DNA of 64,000 nt, from contig JALIGW010000002.1 in the NCBI GenBank assembly GCA_023053685.1, positions 250,738,356 through 250,802,355 of the forward strand, read 5' to 3'. This DNA comes from Diadophis punctatus similis. Lineage: Eukaryota; Chordata; Lepidosauria; Squamata; Dipsadidae. Both the position numbers and the translations under genes were made by a program. Shown in pieces: positions 46,248 through 58,762 of this stretch (within the stretch, counting starts at the first letter, position 1; each line of letters begins with the position of its first letter). A model generated the notes under the pieces. It was not told the DNA's origin. It made no database searches and was given only the letters and a program-made list of their open reading frames with translations.

Positions 46248-48980
46248 TTAAATATAACCAGGCATAAAATAAACTTGATAACGCAAGAGCAATTGGCCAG
46301 GAAACTTAAATTAGCAAAACAAAACTACTTTGAATCAGCCAACAAACCAGGAAGATGGCTCGCTTATAAACTTGCAAAAGAAAAAGTAGATAGAACAATT
46401 GACGCTCTTCAGGACCAAAATGGGGAAGTACATACCAGAATCACTGAGAAAAAAAATATAATTCAAACTTTTTATACCGACCTTTACAAACAGGAAGACC
46501 CAAAAGACGAAGCAATTAAAGAATATCTCAATGAAAGCAATTTGCCAATCGTGCTGGAGGAGGACAGGAATATGCTAAATGACAAGATTACTCTAATAGA
46601 ATTAAGAAATGCCATCAGTAAACAAAAGAATAATAAATCACCAGGTCCGGACGGTATCCCCTTCGAAATATATAAAAATCTACAAAGTTCATTAGAACTA
46701 GTAATGTTAGACTTATTCAATGAAACAATGGAAAAAGGGGAACTACCCGAGTCCTGGAAAGAAGCATATTTAACTCTGATACCCAAGGAAGATTCGAACA
46801 AACAAAACATTAAAAATTATAGACCGATTTCATTACTAAATACGGATTACAAGATACTCGCATCAATAATGGCTGAACGACTCAAAATTTTTTTAAATCG
46901 GATTATCCACTCAGATCAAAATGGTTTTTTACCCCACAGACAGATAAGGAACAATACCAGAATAATACTCAATATACTAGAGTACTACAATATACACATA
47001 GATAAACAACTAGCGCTTATTTTTGTCGACGCCCAAAAAGCGTTCGACCTTTACTGGCAATTTTTTATTATACAACTAGAAAAAATGAAATTTGGCGAAA
47101 AATTTATAGGGTTGATCAGAGCTATATATAGTACCCAAACAGCAAAAATAATAGTAAATAACGATATCACAGAGAAAATAGATATTAAAAAAGGAGTACG
47201 TCAAGGATGCCCGTTAGCCCCATTAATTTTCATATTAGCATTAGAAAGCCTACTGAGGAAAGTAAGAAGCATGCAAGAGATAAAAGGCCTAAAAATCAGG
47301 AAGGAGGAATTCAAACTTCAAGCCTTCGCCGACGATATGACATTTATAGTTGAAGAACCTTTAGACACCGGCCTGACTCTAATCAATGAAATTGAAAAAT
47401 TTGGAAAGGCGGCAGGCCTAAAAATGAATAAGGAAAAAACAAAAATAATAACTAAAAACATGACACCAAAACAAAATATCAAATTGGAAAATTTACTGGG
47501 CATGAAAATAGTAAAAAGAGTTAAATATCTTGGAATATGGCTCACTGCAAGATGTAGTTCATTAAAGGAGGATAATTATATAAAACTAATACAGAAAATT
47601 AGTAAGGACCTTGACGGATGGTCAAAACTTCAATTATCATTTATGGGTAAAATCGCGACAATCAAAATGAACATCTTACCCAAGATCTTATTCCTATTCC
47701 AGGTAATTCCAATAAAGTTGAACAAAACAGTTTTTTCAAATTTAAATAAAATGATTCATAAATTCATATGGGCCAAAAGAAAAGCGAGGATCAAACTGAA
47801 ACTTCTTCAAGACCATAGGAGGAGAGGAGGATTTGGTCTCCCTAACTGGGAGCTATACCACCAATCTGCTACACTCAATTGGATGAGGGAATGGATCACA
47901 CTCAAAAACAGAAGGATATTAACTCTAGAGGGTTTCGATTTGCAGATAGGTTGGCACGCCTTCTTATGGGGGGACACCTATAAAACACATACATATTTCC
48001 GCCGACATTATATAAGAAAGAACCTATTAGACACATGGCTAACAATAAGGAAGGACCATTATAGAAGTGTTCCAAAATGGATATCACCAACTGAAGCAAT
48101 TATATACCTGAACCTTTTAGACGTAAATAAGATTATAACATATCAACAACTCCTAGATGAACACAATGAGATGTTCTCAAAACAAGAACTTAAAGAAAAA
48201 GGAATAGACCTTGATTGGTGGCACTATTTACAGGTCAAATCAAAATACAATAAAGACAAAATAAAATACGGATTTCAAAAAAAATGTGACTTAGATAGAA
48301 TATTAATGGGCAAGGACCAAAAAATGATTTCCAAACTATATAATTTCCTACTCCAATATAATCTATTTGAAGAGGTGGTAAAAGGCTCAATGATTGCGTG
48401 GGCACAAAACTTTGGTTATTCAATTAATTTAAACGAATGGGAAAAAATTTGGTCTATAAATTATAAACTAACACTGGCGATACCATACAAAGAAAACATA
48501 TACAAAATATTTTACCGGTGGCACCTTCCTCCAGCACGATTGGCAAAAATGTTCCCGAAACTTTCCCCAAAGTGCTGGAAGTGTAAAGAAGGTATAGGAA
48601 CATACTACCATCTATGGTGGACCTGCCCCAAAGCGAAAAACTTTTGGATTAAGATCAAAAACTGCCTTGAACAAATAACCTCAAAAACGATCCCCCTAAA
48701 GCCGGAGCTTTTCCTATTAGGTATCTTCAGGGAAAAAATGACGAACGAAGACAGATATATAATTCTACACATTACAACAGCCGCAAGAATTATATATGCG
48801 CAGATTTGGAAAACCGAAAAAATCCCAACTACGTTAAATCTCATTAATAAAGTATTTGAATGCGCAGAACTTAGTAGGATGTCACTGGAAATGCAAGACA
48901 AAGATGATTTTGAATTCTATAAAACTTGGGACAGGTGGTATAACTGGCTTAACCAAAATAAATATCAAAAATTGCTATAA
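46248..48980 (+). pseudogene. L1 ORF2, reverse transcriptase and C-terminal part, open for ~900 codons
   Basis: After the frameshift the frame is open to TAA 48978-48980. It includes NNKSPGPDGIPFEIYKNL, LTLIPKEDSNKQNIKNYRPI, SLLNTDYKILASI and the first catalytic block VDAQKAFD. The usual RVNW-like follow-up is replaced by LYW. RQGCPLAPLIFILALESL, the catalytic FADDMTFIVE, MNKEKTKI and the C-terminal cysteine motif KCWKC, then HLWWTC, follow. The reading frame has no stop across the RT and C-terminal domain, so this is a young copy, disabled by 5' truncation and one frameshift. Confidence 0.85.
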
Positions 48981-49473
48981 TTATGTGTCATGATCTTAGA
49001 CACATTATGAGTCATGATCTTAGACAGTATAAATAATAACAAATGTCTACTTTTTCGCAAAGACCGGAACAAAATATCGGAATGTATACAATTTTACAAG
49101 GTTATAAAATATTAATCAAGCTGAACAAAAGAACCATTGTTGAAAAAGGGAAAATTGTTTTACTGTAATGATAATAGACTGATAATATAACAAGAGAAAA
49201 GAATAAGGAAAATATTGGAAGATATAAGAAAGATAATGATGTAAATAATAACTATAAAGATTAAACATGTTTTTGTATCACTAGGCTGTAAAAGGATAGC
49301 GTCGACGAGATAGTTGACATGTATGTTCAATGTTCAATGTTTTCTATACTCAAAGATATTTCTTACTCTAATTATATATACATATGTTTATACATGTTTT
49401 TGTTTGTTTGGATGTTTGTCTTTTTTACATAATTAATAAAGATTATTTTTTTTAAAAAAATAAACAAACATCC

Positions 49474-51900
49474 TAATTTTACACCTTTTGTACTTATATC
49501 TCCTGTCTGTTTTCCCCCCATTTTTCAAATTACTCCCCTCCCTCTATCTCCCTCTCTTCCCCTACTTTCTTTCTCCTCCTCTCTCTCTTTCCAACTTCCC
49601 TCCTCTCCTCCTTTCCCCTTCCTCCTCTACTTCCTCTTCCTCCCTCTTGTCCCTTCCCTGAATATATCTAATCCTAATCCCTTTTATGGTTAACAGATGG
49701 GTAGCTCAAATTCCTAATTTCATTCATTCATCCATCGGTGTTACTCTTAAACTTATATTCCATATCTGTATTTATTCATATATATTCTAGGTATATTTAC
49801 TATTATCCTAATGCTGCCTCCTGAGCCACCTATTTTTTTGTTGCCTGGGTCTACCATCTTTAATTGTACGTTTTCTTCCAATTGATCACTATTACTTATC
49901 CTCCATACATATTCATTATCTCTTATACCTCATTTCATACTCATCTTTCAAATCCATCCTCTTTTTCTTCTTTTATTTTAAATTTTTGGCCTACTTCCTT
50001 TCCTCAATTTATATCTTTCCTCATTTTCTTTTTATTCAGTCATCTCTAAATGCCCTTAATTTATCATCTCTTTTACCTTTTCGAATCCCCCTTATTACTC
50101 AATTTTTCTTATTTTAGTTCATCCTCAATATTTAAACATAATCTAATCTTACCGCTATACATCCATCCATTGGCTGACAACATTACCAATTTCCCAATAT
50201 ACTATAACCCATTGATCATCAAAGATCTCTTCAACATGAAATCAAATTTATGGATTACATAGTCTTACACAATAACCTTTGCAAATAATAATTTTATAAC
50301 TTTCCAACAATAAATTCATCCTCAGAATTTAATTTTCAATTTCTATAATATATATCATCATTTACCAGTCTTATATAAAAACCTTATATCCTAATTATAC
50401 GCAACTAATATTATTGATACAATTGAATGTAAAATATTCTTAAAGTTTTATAACATTCCACCATCAATCTTATACAAGAACTTTATACCCTACTTAATTG
50501 TACGCAATTATCTACTATAATATAATTTATTTCCTTTCATCCTTTCTAAGTTCATCAAGATTTAATTTTCACTTTTTATGATATATATCATACCAAAAAT
50601 GTTTTTTTAACATTCCATCAATTACTCCTGCTATTATATCACTTATTTCCCTTCTTTTTTTAACATCATGTTACAATCTTATAGTAAAAACCTTATACCA
50701 TAATTAATTATACCCAATTAATAACCTAAATTTCAAGAAATCTATTGCCACACATCTTATTACCCCTCTTCCCTTCTATTGACCTTCCCCTCTTCATCCA
50801 TTCTCTTTTGGTCTCTCAAAAGTTCCACTTCTTGTGGGTTTTTCCCTTCCAACACCACCTCTTAACTTTTTCTTTTTTTATATACCAATAACTTCTTTCC
50901 CCCCGATTTCCTTTTCTTCATTTTGAGTGTATTATTTGCTTAAACCTGCTTTCAATTTCAATTTCCTGGTCTCTTCTCCCTATTACCCCCCTTATTTTTT
51001 AATTGCTTCTTCTGGTACCAATACTCCCCTCTTACTCTTTTCTTATCACTGTAAATCCCAATGTAATCATCAATCTGTTTTTTATTTTCAGTCCCTTTTT
51101 CATCAATATAATCTTGTTCTTCATTTTCATTTTCCACATTGTAAATTCTGAGTGTTCTTTATGATCCAACTTGATTTCTGTTTTCTTATCCCCTCCAATT
51201 TCCAAAAGGTAAGTTTTTATATCTTCATGAATGTATTTTAACATCTCAGTCAATTCTTCATAGATACACACCTCCATATTGTCAAGTTCACAATTGTTAG
51301 AGGTTCAGTTTTGGGTTTTTTTGCTTAAAGCTTAAATCTATATAATCTCTTTGTATTTCAGTCCATTCCAATTCAAAGTCCTTTTATCTTTTATCACCAA
51401 AACAGTACACCGTCAAACACAATAGCACAGTGCACACTCCTTTCAAATCCTTTCAAGCTCCTAGTTATCTTATTATGAGCAAGGTCAGTCTCCAGCTGTC
51501 AGCAAATTCTAGCTTTCCACAATCTGTTGCAATATTTTATTTTAGCCAGCAGATGGCGTTGCCGGTTTCCCAATATAACAAGACAAATCTTTTACAAAAG
51601 TCTCCAAAGTACTTTAAATCCACTTAGCACATATGAGATATTTTCTTCAAATTCTTTATTCTTTTTCAGTCTCTTTAACTTCCACCAAGTCCAATTATAA
51701 AGACATCCTCAAATTTCTTGGGCTTTTAAACTCGTTCCTTTAATTCTCTCTATGATATTTCGAATTGCTAGATGGCTGCTCACTCCATTTCAGAATCTCT
51801 TTTATCTCCTTTTAAGTTTCTTCTTTTTATCATAAAATCGGCCAAACACTCACCCAGCTTCAACACTTCTTCACATCTCTCCAGCACAAACACTTAGATC
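49474..51900 (-). other. AT-rich body of the split L1-like element
   Basis: This continues the antisense element. The + strand is T/C-rich (49500-49680), then AT-rich. A short - strand frame at 51277-51032 (MEVCIYEELTEMLKYIHEDI) is helical and lies where ORF1 would begin; homology to ORF1p is not proven. No other feature is seen. Confidence 0.4.
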
Positions 51901-52211
51901 TTGTCACTCAGGCAATCCACGATCTCTCTATTCCAATCTTTCATATCATGGCCATCCCAGCTAATGTCGACAGAGTCATCTTCCACAGCTGCTGGTCGAG
52001 AGGCTGTTTCCGGCTCCCTAGGAGGTTTGCAAGCCCCCCAGACCACCGACCAGTGCCTTTCTTCTTCACCGCCCCTCCAGGGCGGTTCTGACCTGGTTCA
52101 GGTCCAGTTCCAGGTCTCCAAGCAGGTGGGATTCGGGGTTTCCCACGGAGCATGGGAGACACCCGTAGCGCTGCTACGTTGGCCGTGCCCCTTTCTCCTT
52201 GTGAAATTTCT

Positions 52212-52370
52212 AAACATTAAAATTGTGATAATAATAATGATTCATTTAACAACTGTGGCAACAACAACTTAACAACAAATGGAGCAAAACTCACTTAACA
52301 GATATCTCACTTAGCAAGTGAAATTTTGGACTAAATTGTTGCAAGTCAAGGACTACCTGTATTTACATAA
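52212..52370. other. Repeat-like AT-rich sequence
   Basis: CACTTAACAGATATCTCACT and CAAGTCAAGGACTACCTGTA look like an interspersed repeat end. It could not be classified. Confidence 0.3.
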
Positions 52371-52435
52371 AGTATCAGAGTTGGAAGGGACATTAGAGGA
52401 CTTCTAGTCCAACCCCTCCTGCTCAAGGCAGGAGA
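52371..52435 (-). mobile_element. CR1 3' tail, antisense (left of MITE)
   Basis: TTGGAAGGGACATTAGAGGA and CCAACCCCTCCTGCTCAAGG are the reverse of the CR1 tail; CATTTCAGACA continues it at 52997-53060 after the MITE. Confidence 0.7.
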
Positions 52436-52443
52436 CCTTATAC

Positions 52444-52988
52444 CCGTGGTGGCGAACCTATGGCACGCGTGCCACAGGTGGCACACGGAGCCATAGCGGC
52501 CGGCACGCAAGGGTTCCCACCGGCAAACCGGAAGTGCGGAAAAACGCATTTCCGGTTTGCCGGTGTGCTGTTTTTTGCACTCCGGAGGGTTCAGGGAAGC
52601 TCCCTGAAGCTCCGGAATGCAAAAAACTACAAAACGGACAAACCGGAAGTGCACTTTTCCACACTTCCGGTTTGTCCGTTTTGTAGTTTTTTGCATTCCG
52701 GAGCTTCAGGGAGCTTCCCTGAACCCTCCGGAGTGCAAAAAACAGCTCACCGGCAAACCGGAAGTGCGTTTTTCCGCACTTCCGGTTTGCCGGTTTCGTC
52801 GTCCCAGGCTCCGGTAAGGCCTTTGCGTGGGGGTGCGGGAGGTGCGCATGCGCAGGGGGCAGCATGGGGGGGGTGTTGTGCGCATGCGTGGGGGGAGGCA
52901 GTGGGTGTGGGCACGTGAGCGCATGCGAGCGCGCTCGAGTGCGCCCCCCCTTTTTGGCACGTGAGCCTAAAAAGGTTCGCCACCACTG
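52444..52988. mobile_element. hAT (Buster-like) serial-hairpin MITE, copy 3, TSD CCTTATAC
   Basis: Ends are CCGTGGTGGCGAACC and GGTTCGCCACCACTG, with CCTTATAC at 52436-52443 and 52989-52996. It has the same serial hairpins and ETS-like motifs as 18871-19406 and is inserted in the same octamer of a different CR1 tail. Confidence 0.9.
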
Positions 52989-53104
52989 CCTTATACCATT
53001 TCAGACAAGAAGCTGTCCAGTCTCTTCTTGAAAGTCTCCAGTTGACTTCCGTGGGCAAATCCGGTCCTTTAATCTGGCCAAGGCTCTTGGGATCATTCAT
53101 CAAT

Positions 53105-53560
53105 TTAAACCCCCCCCCCCACTTGCTCTAAAGTTAGATAAAAAACTGAGTATACTCAGATTACTAAGAAGTAATCACAAACACCCCCCCCCCCTAGAGA
53201 ATGAAATATTTTGGGGGATATTAAAAAGAGGCAGAATATTATATTTCCCCAATGGAGAAAAAAATCTTAAAAGGCAGAAAGGAGCCCCAAAAGCTTCCAG
53301 TAAATGCCTGAAGTCTTTAGAGATGGATATTTTATGCCCATTAAGAGAACCAGGCCAGCCTATTCACAAACAAAACCCCTTCAGCTCCAGTTGATGGGAT
53401 TAAAATTTGCATTCCCTCATCCAAATTGTAAGGACAAGGTTTTGATGATCTTTTTAGGACATAATAGGATTAACCCACCATCACCATTAAAATAGCAAGA
53501 TACAAAACCCCTTCAGAGAACTGTTCATACTTCAAAGTCACAGAAACCTATAAAGATCCA
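53105..53560. mobile_element. Possible LTR-element fragment
   Basis: GAAATATTTTGGGGGATATT, GGCAGAATATT and CCTATTCACAAACAAA resemble 6815-6985. It is non-coding and the class is uncertain. Confidence 0.35.
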
Positions 53561-53599
53561 TCCACTCATTCAGCCATTTTGTCAGCTTTCCCAGAACTA

Positions 53600-54582
53600 C
53601 CGTATTTTTTGGAGTATAAGACGCACCTTTTTACCCCCCAAAAGTGGTGAAACCTTGGGTGCGTCTTATACACCGAATGCAACCCCAGCCACCCCCACCC
53701 TTTGGCCTCTGTCTTCCAGCAATTTACCTGCTTGCAGGAAAGAGGGAAGAGCAAGTCAGTAGCAGTTTCCCGATCTACAGCTGATTAGGTTTGCCACGTG
53801 GGAAAATGAAAGTGAAACTAACTACAAAGAGGCAAATAGCTGGGAGACACAGCACATTTTTATTTTTTGCTGAACTGGATGGAAGGGGGTAAGTGAATAA
53901 CTATAAATGTCTATAGAACGTTCAAATTATTAGACTTACTTTTTAAAGACTGCTTTATTATTGTTCTAGAGCCAGGGATCTCCAACCTTGGCAACTTCAA
54001 GACTTGTGGAGTTCAACTCCCAGAATTCAACAGCCAGCTTTGTTAGCTTTGCTGGCTATGGAATTCTGGGAGTTGAAGTCCACAAGTCTTAAAGTTGCCA
54101 AGGTTGGAGACTCCTGTAAATCTAGACAACTTAACAAAATAAAGAAGCTTTTTAAAATAAATGCTTGCTCTGAAGAGGCCCAGTGCTATTGTATCTTCTT
54201 TTAAATAATAGAGAATAATGTATACTTCCAGAAATTTTAATTAATTTTAACAGCTCTGTACAAGTATAGTATGAAATGTAACAGTGTCCTGTTTAGTATT
54301 AGAGTTTAGTTACCTTGGAGTAGATCTATTTAAATAATTGGGAAGAGTTAGTGTGATTACATTTAAAAAAACTTTCTGGTATAATGTACATTTCTCCAAT
54401 TCTTTGCTATTTCTATGGGTCAGGCACACATGCACAGAAATAAACAGCAAACAGTGTATATCATCTGTGCTGTTTGCTGTTTGCCAAATTGCTTGGAGGC
54501 AGAGGCCATTTCCCTTGTTTTCCTCCCCCAAAACTAAGGTGCGTCTTATACTTCGGTGCGTCTTATACTCCGAAAAATACAG
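53600..54582. mobile_element. Mariner-like non-autonomous element, copy 2, TA target
   Basis: Ends are CCGTATTTTTTGGAGTATAA and the inverse TTATACTCCGAAAAATACAG, with TA at 53598-53599 and 54583-54584. It is colinear with 8540-9537 over nearly its whole length, including the internal palindrome (about 53975-54105). It has no transposase. Confidence 0.85.
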
Positions 54583-54746
54583 TACATCATGTTGTTGGTT
54601 CTGCTCATCAATAAACTGAATCCTTTTCAATCAGCCTCCATTTTATTTCCAGCGTCCTTCTCCCGGCTTGGAACCAGACCAGATTTCTCTTCCAACAGTA
54701 CCCACATATATGTGTATATGTATAATCTCTCTCCAGGACTTACAAA

Positions 54747-55539
54747 CAGTGGTGAGATTCAACCGGTTTGCACCATTTCGGCCGAACCGATTGTTAAATT
54801 GCTGGCTGGCCTCTCCCTGCCCCTTCCAGGAGTCCCCAGGCACCCCGTTTTGGCTCCCAGGTAAGTGCAGGGAGGCCTAAAAGGCCCAAAACAGGGGGCT
54901 TGGGGGCGCAGCACAGGCTCTCCCCCGCAGCCCATTTTTGCTCCCAGGAGGCTGCAGGGAGGCCTACTAGGCCCAAAATGGGGCATGAGAGGGTGCTCCC
55001 ACTGCCCATTTTTGATCCCGGGAGGCTGAAGGAAGGTCTACTAGGTCCAAAACAGCATGTGGGGGGGTGGCATTAGAGGTGGGTTCCTCCAGGTTCGGAC
55101 CGGTTTGCCTGAACCGGTAGTGACCTGCTGTTGATGTCACCATGATGTCATCAAACCGATCGGTTGGTGCCGGTCTGTGGGCGCCACCATCTTTTTTAAA
55201 AAATTTTTTTTCTTCTACGCATGTGCAGAAGCCGAGTTTCCGGCACTGCACATGCGTCGCCATTTTCTTTTGGGCAATTTTTTAAAAAAATGGGGGGGGC
55301 TTGCACTGCGCATGCGCGCAAAGCACATGCAGGGCCACAAGGTGTGGCCACGCGGCACGGGAGGAAGCGAACCGGCAGTGAGGTAAGTTGGAACCCACCC
55401 CTGGGTGGCATGCCCCCCCTATGGCCCGTTTTTGTTCCCAGGGAGCTGCAGGAGGCCAAGTGCTGCCTACCATGGCCACGCCCACCCAGCCGGTCAGTAG
55501 GGCAGAGAACTGGTTGTTATTATTTGAATCCCACCAGTG
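54747..55539. mobile_element. hAT-like MITE (CAGTGGTGAGATTCAA family)
   Basis: Left end CAGTGGTGAGATTCAACCGG; right end TTTGAATCCCACCAGTG. The octamers CTTACAAA and CTTATAGA (54739-54746, 55540-55547) are diverged copies. It contains three direct repeats of a TTTTGGGCCTCCCTGCA-type unit and a nested hAT at 55075-55403. Confidence 0.7.
55075..55403. mobile_element. hAT-like MITE (AGAGGTGGGTTCC family), TSD GGTGGCAT
   Basis: Ends are TAGAGGTGGGTTCC and GGAACCCACCCCTG, with GGTGGCAT at 55067-55074 and 55404-55411. It is nested inside 54747-55539. The interior is a CpG-containing foldback (GCATGTGCAGAAGCC and GCACATGCGTCGCC). Confidence 0.8.
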
Positions 55540-55573
55540 CTTATAGATATATTTGGTGATACATAATTCTACC

Positions 55574-55815
55574 AGTAGCAATAGCAATAGCACTTAGACT
55601 TATATACCGCTTCATAGTGCTTTACAGCCCTCTCTAAGCGGTTTACAGAGTTCAGCCTATTGCCCCCAACAATCTGGGTCCTCATTTTACCTACCTCGGA
55701 AGGATGGAAGGCTGAGTCAACCTTGAGCCTAGTGAGATTTGAACAGCTGGACTGCTGAACTAGCAATCAGCTGAAGGTCGCAATGCTGCATTTAACCATG
55801 CACCATCTCGGCTCT
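55574..55815 (-). mobile_element. Sauria-type tRNA-derived SINE, antisense
   Basis: On the - strand it begins GAGCCGAGATGGTGCATGGT and has a B-box-like GTTCAAATC, GGTTGACTCAGCCTTCCATC, CCTTCCGAGGTAGG and the tail GAAGCGGTATATAAGTC followed by (CTATTG)n. This is the common squamate SINE, mobilised by RTE/BovB LINEs. The A-box region is decayed. Confidence 0.8.
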
Positions 55816-56224
55816 TCAGGAATCGGCTTGATTTTTGGGCGCAACAACATTGAAAAAAATTAAAACCCTTAAAATGGGAAGAGAAAGCTAGGAAACGGAT
55901 CCACCTACTCAGAACAAGGCATTCCCTGTAGGAATGGCCATTCCCCGTGGCCACAAATCGGAAGGCATCGAATTGTTCCTTTGCAGACTTAAGAAATTTT
56001 GTGAAAAGGCTTTTGCAGGACTTGCGCCTATTAACACAAGGGGTTAGACAAGGCGCTACCAGACTCCTCCTGACATGATTTATCAGGTTAAATGTTAAGG
56101 AAAAGGCAGCATCTCCAGCCAAAAATTGTATGGCTGAAGGATGATGGGCCTTGTAGTCCAATGATATCTGCAAGTGGGCCTCTCGCCTCTCCAACATCAG
56201 TGCATTGCTATTTTGCACCTATTG
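55816..56224. other. Unclassified sequence
   Basis: Open frames have no recognised domain. GGGCCTTGTAGTCCAATGAT near 56149 resembles parts of the foldback MITE at 8940. No gene is supported. Confidence 0.3.
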
Positions 56225-56335
56225 TAAGGTGCGTGCATAAGTGCACCAGTGTGCCTACTGTCCCTGTCCTAATGTTCCCTCTTATCAGTACCCATCTTAT
56301 GTATATAAACAATGTTATATCTATGTATATTACTA
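56225..56335 (+). mobile_element. LINE 3'UTR fragment
   Basis: AAGGTGCGTGCATAAGTGCA and GTGCCTACTGTCCCTGTCC match the LINE tail at 21442 and 60112. Confidence 0.6.
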
Positions 56336-57935
56336 AGGTGACCAGATGTCCCGCTTTTGGCGGGACAGTCCCGCTTTTTAATAATTTGTCCCGCGGCGTT
56401 TCTAAAAAGTCCCGATTTTTGGAAAGAATGCACGACAAGCTAGGCATTCTTTCCAAAAATCGGCCTGAAAGGGGGGGCGTGCGAGATTGGGGGGGAATTA
56501 AAACTCAGGGAGTTTTAAGGCAGCCATGTCGGGTCGGGCTCCGTGGTGGCCAAACCGTGGCGCATGCGCCAAACGTGGCGCATTGGATGATAGCAAGTGG
56601 CGCATTGCAATCATCCAATGGACAGGAAAGGACGCTTTTCTGCCCAGCGAGTGGGACGGCAGTGTGCGCGGAAGGAAAGCCAGAAGACGGCGCCGAGTGC
56701 CCAAGGCTCTCCAGGTAGCGGCAGGTGACAGCGGGCGCCAGCCAGTCCTCTCACGGGCAGCCACGCCGACCCTGCCTCCACCGAGGAGGAGAGGGAAAGG
56801 GAAGCGCTCCCACAGAGCGTCCCGACTGAAAGTTACCGTCGCCCGTCCTGCCCAAGCGGCCGCGTGATGCAACCCCAGAGCCGGATGGGCGCAAGGGCAG
56901 GAAGAGAGAGAAAAAGAAAGAAAAGTTGACACTGTTTTAGCGAGCAAAATGATTCCGACCTTGGAGCAGAGACGCCCGGTGAGCGGGGCGAGAGGCGCAG
57001 GGATGGCAATGCCGCCACTGCCATCCCCGCGCCTCTCGCCCCGGGTGCCTGTGCTCCGCGGTTGGAGGGATGGTCGGCGTGGCTGCCCATGAGAGGACTC
57101 GGCCGGCGCCCGCTATCACCTGCCGCTGCCTGGAGAGCCTCAGGCAATCGGTGCTGTCTTCCAGCTTTCCTTCCGCGCGCACTGCTGTCCCATCCGAGAG
57201 CCGCCGAGCGGAGTGCGTTTGATAGGCTAAATCGCCGCCTTTCTCCTCCTCCTCCCCCGGCTGGGCTGATGGCTGCCCATCTTCCAGGAGCCTCGGTAGG
57301 TTGGTGGCTGCTGGATCTTCTTCAGCCAGACCCTCTCCACAGCCACGAAGGAACAAAGGAACAAAGGAAGGAAGGAAGGTGCTGCAGTAAGCGAGCGGGT
57401 GGGCGGGCGGGCGGGTTGGCGAGCGAGCCAGCCAAGAGGAGGAGGGGGTGGGTGCGGAGGGGGCGGGGGCTGATGTCAGCGCGGAGCCGGCGCAGAATGC
57501 CGCCATCCAAGGGCGCGGGGGGAATTGCAATAAGCCCACCGCACTGCCTCGTCGCAGGGGCGGCGGGCGGGCGAGCGAGGCGGCAAAGGAAACATGCTGA
57601 TGAAGGGGAAGAACGAAGAGAGAACGAAGTGCAGAGAAACACCCGCCCCCTGGGGTTGTTGGAGAAAAGCAACAAAAAAGGTGCTAAGAAAAGAGCAGAC
57701 GGCTGTTAGAAAAGGAGAGGGAGACTAAACGGTTAGGAGAGCATCTGGCATGATGGGAGAAGCAAGAAGAGCGAATGGATGAGAAGTGCGGAGAAAGGGC
57801 AGAGATGATGGAGAAGGAAAGGAGGAATGGAGCTAGGAACATTATGAAAGAGGTGTAACATTCAAGTGAGACAGACCAGAGCCAGGAGGAACAGAAAGGG
57901 GATTAGTAAACACACATATACGCACAGAGAAAGAC

Positions 57936-58053
<118 letters not shown>

Positions 58054-58145
58054 AGTGGAGATATGGAAGACGCCAAAGGAATGGATTACTCAGATTGCCC
58101 AAGTTTACCCAGTCAAATCCCTCCAAGAACTAATAGCTGCATAAA

Positions 58146-58152
58146 AAAGAAA

Positions 58153-58205
<53 letters not shown>

Positions 58206-58344
58206 AGGAAAGAGAGAAAGAAAGTTAGGAAGGAAGACAGAAAGAAGGAAGGAAGGAAAAAGAAAGAAGACAGACAGAAAGAAAGAGAGAGAGAGAGAGA
58301 AAGATGTTAGGAAAGAAGAAAGATGAAAGAAAGGAAAGAAGGAA

Positions 58345-58425
<81 letters not shown>

Positions 58426-58426
58426 A
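58146..58426 (+). repeat. (GAAA)n and related purine repeats
   Basis: GAAA arrays at 58146-58206 and about 58340-58426 are separated by GAAGGAAG- and GA-rich sequence. They are followed by a CR1 tail (58427-58495, GGCCGCCCTGAGTCCTACGG). Confidence 0.9.
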
Positions 58427-58762
58427 GTTGTATGGCCGCCCTGAGTCCTACGGGAGTGGGGCAGCATACAAAAATGATAAAATAAATAAATAAATAATAA
58501 ATGGCGGATCGGAACTCGTCTGGGAAAAAATTTGGCGGGTGGTATGCTTAAGGCTGGCCACCACTGCCCTAGAGATAAAACATATGAAGAATGGTGGCAG
58601 GATTTGGGTTTGACTAGTATAGAGAAAAGAAGGACTAGGGGGGGACATGATTTTCTATGAAAATTTTTGTTGCTCCATATAGACCAAATTTTTAATCAGG
58701 AACCCACCCACCCCGGTCAATGGTGTCCCTCTTTACCAATGTTAAAATCTGGTCACCTAATA

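Larger units (their letters stand above)
44657..49459 (+). mobile_element. Sense L1 LINE, 4.8 kb, 5'-truncated in ORF1, 14-bp TSD
   Basis: ATAAACAAACATCC flanks it at 44643-44656 and 49460-49473. It contains the C-terminal half of ORF1, ORF2 with one frameshift, an AT-rich 3'UTR with a repeated ATGATCTTAGACA motif (48990-49025) and a terminal AATAAAGATTA plus A-rich end. Its ORF2 differs clearly from the L1 at 7623 and 196, so it is another L1 lineage. Confidence 0.9.
44539..52199 (-). mobile_element. L1-like antisense element (about 2.8 kb) split by a later L1, TSD TGTGAAATTTCT
   Basis: TGTGAAATTTCT lies at 44527-44538 and 52200-52211, and unit 1 has the single-copy site at 17236. Excluding the nested L1 and its extra target copy, about 2.84 kb remains: T-rich antisense 3' end (44539-44642), C/T-rich tract (about 49500-49680), AT-rich body, and a GC-rich 5' end (51900-52199) with CTGCTCACTCCAT, resembling the 5'UTR of 39211-41790. 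The length and layout suggest a second ORF1-only element, but its ORF1 is decayed. Confidence 0.6.

Noticed and set aside
56526..57709. Long frames in the CpG-rich hairpin
   Set aside because: The same reasoning applies: inverted arms give mirrored frames, and no conserved domain is visible.
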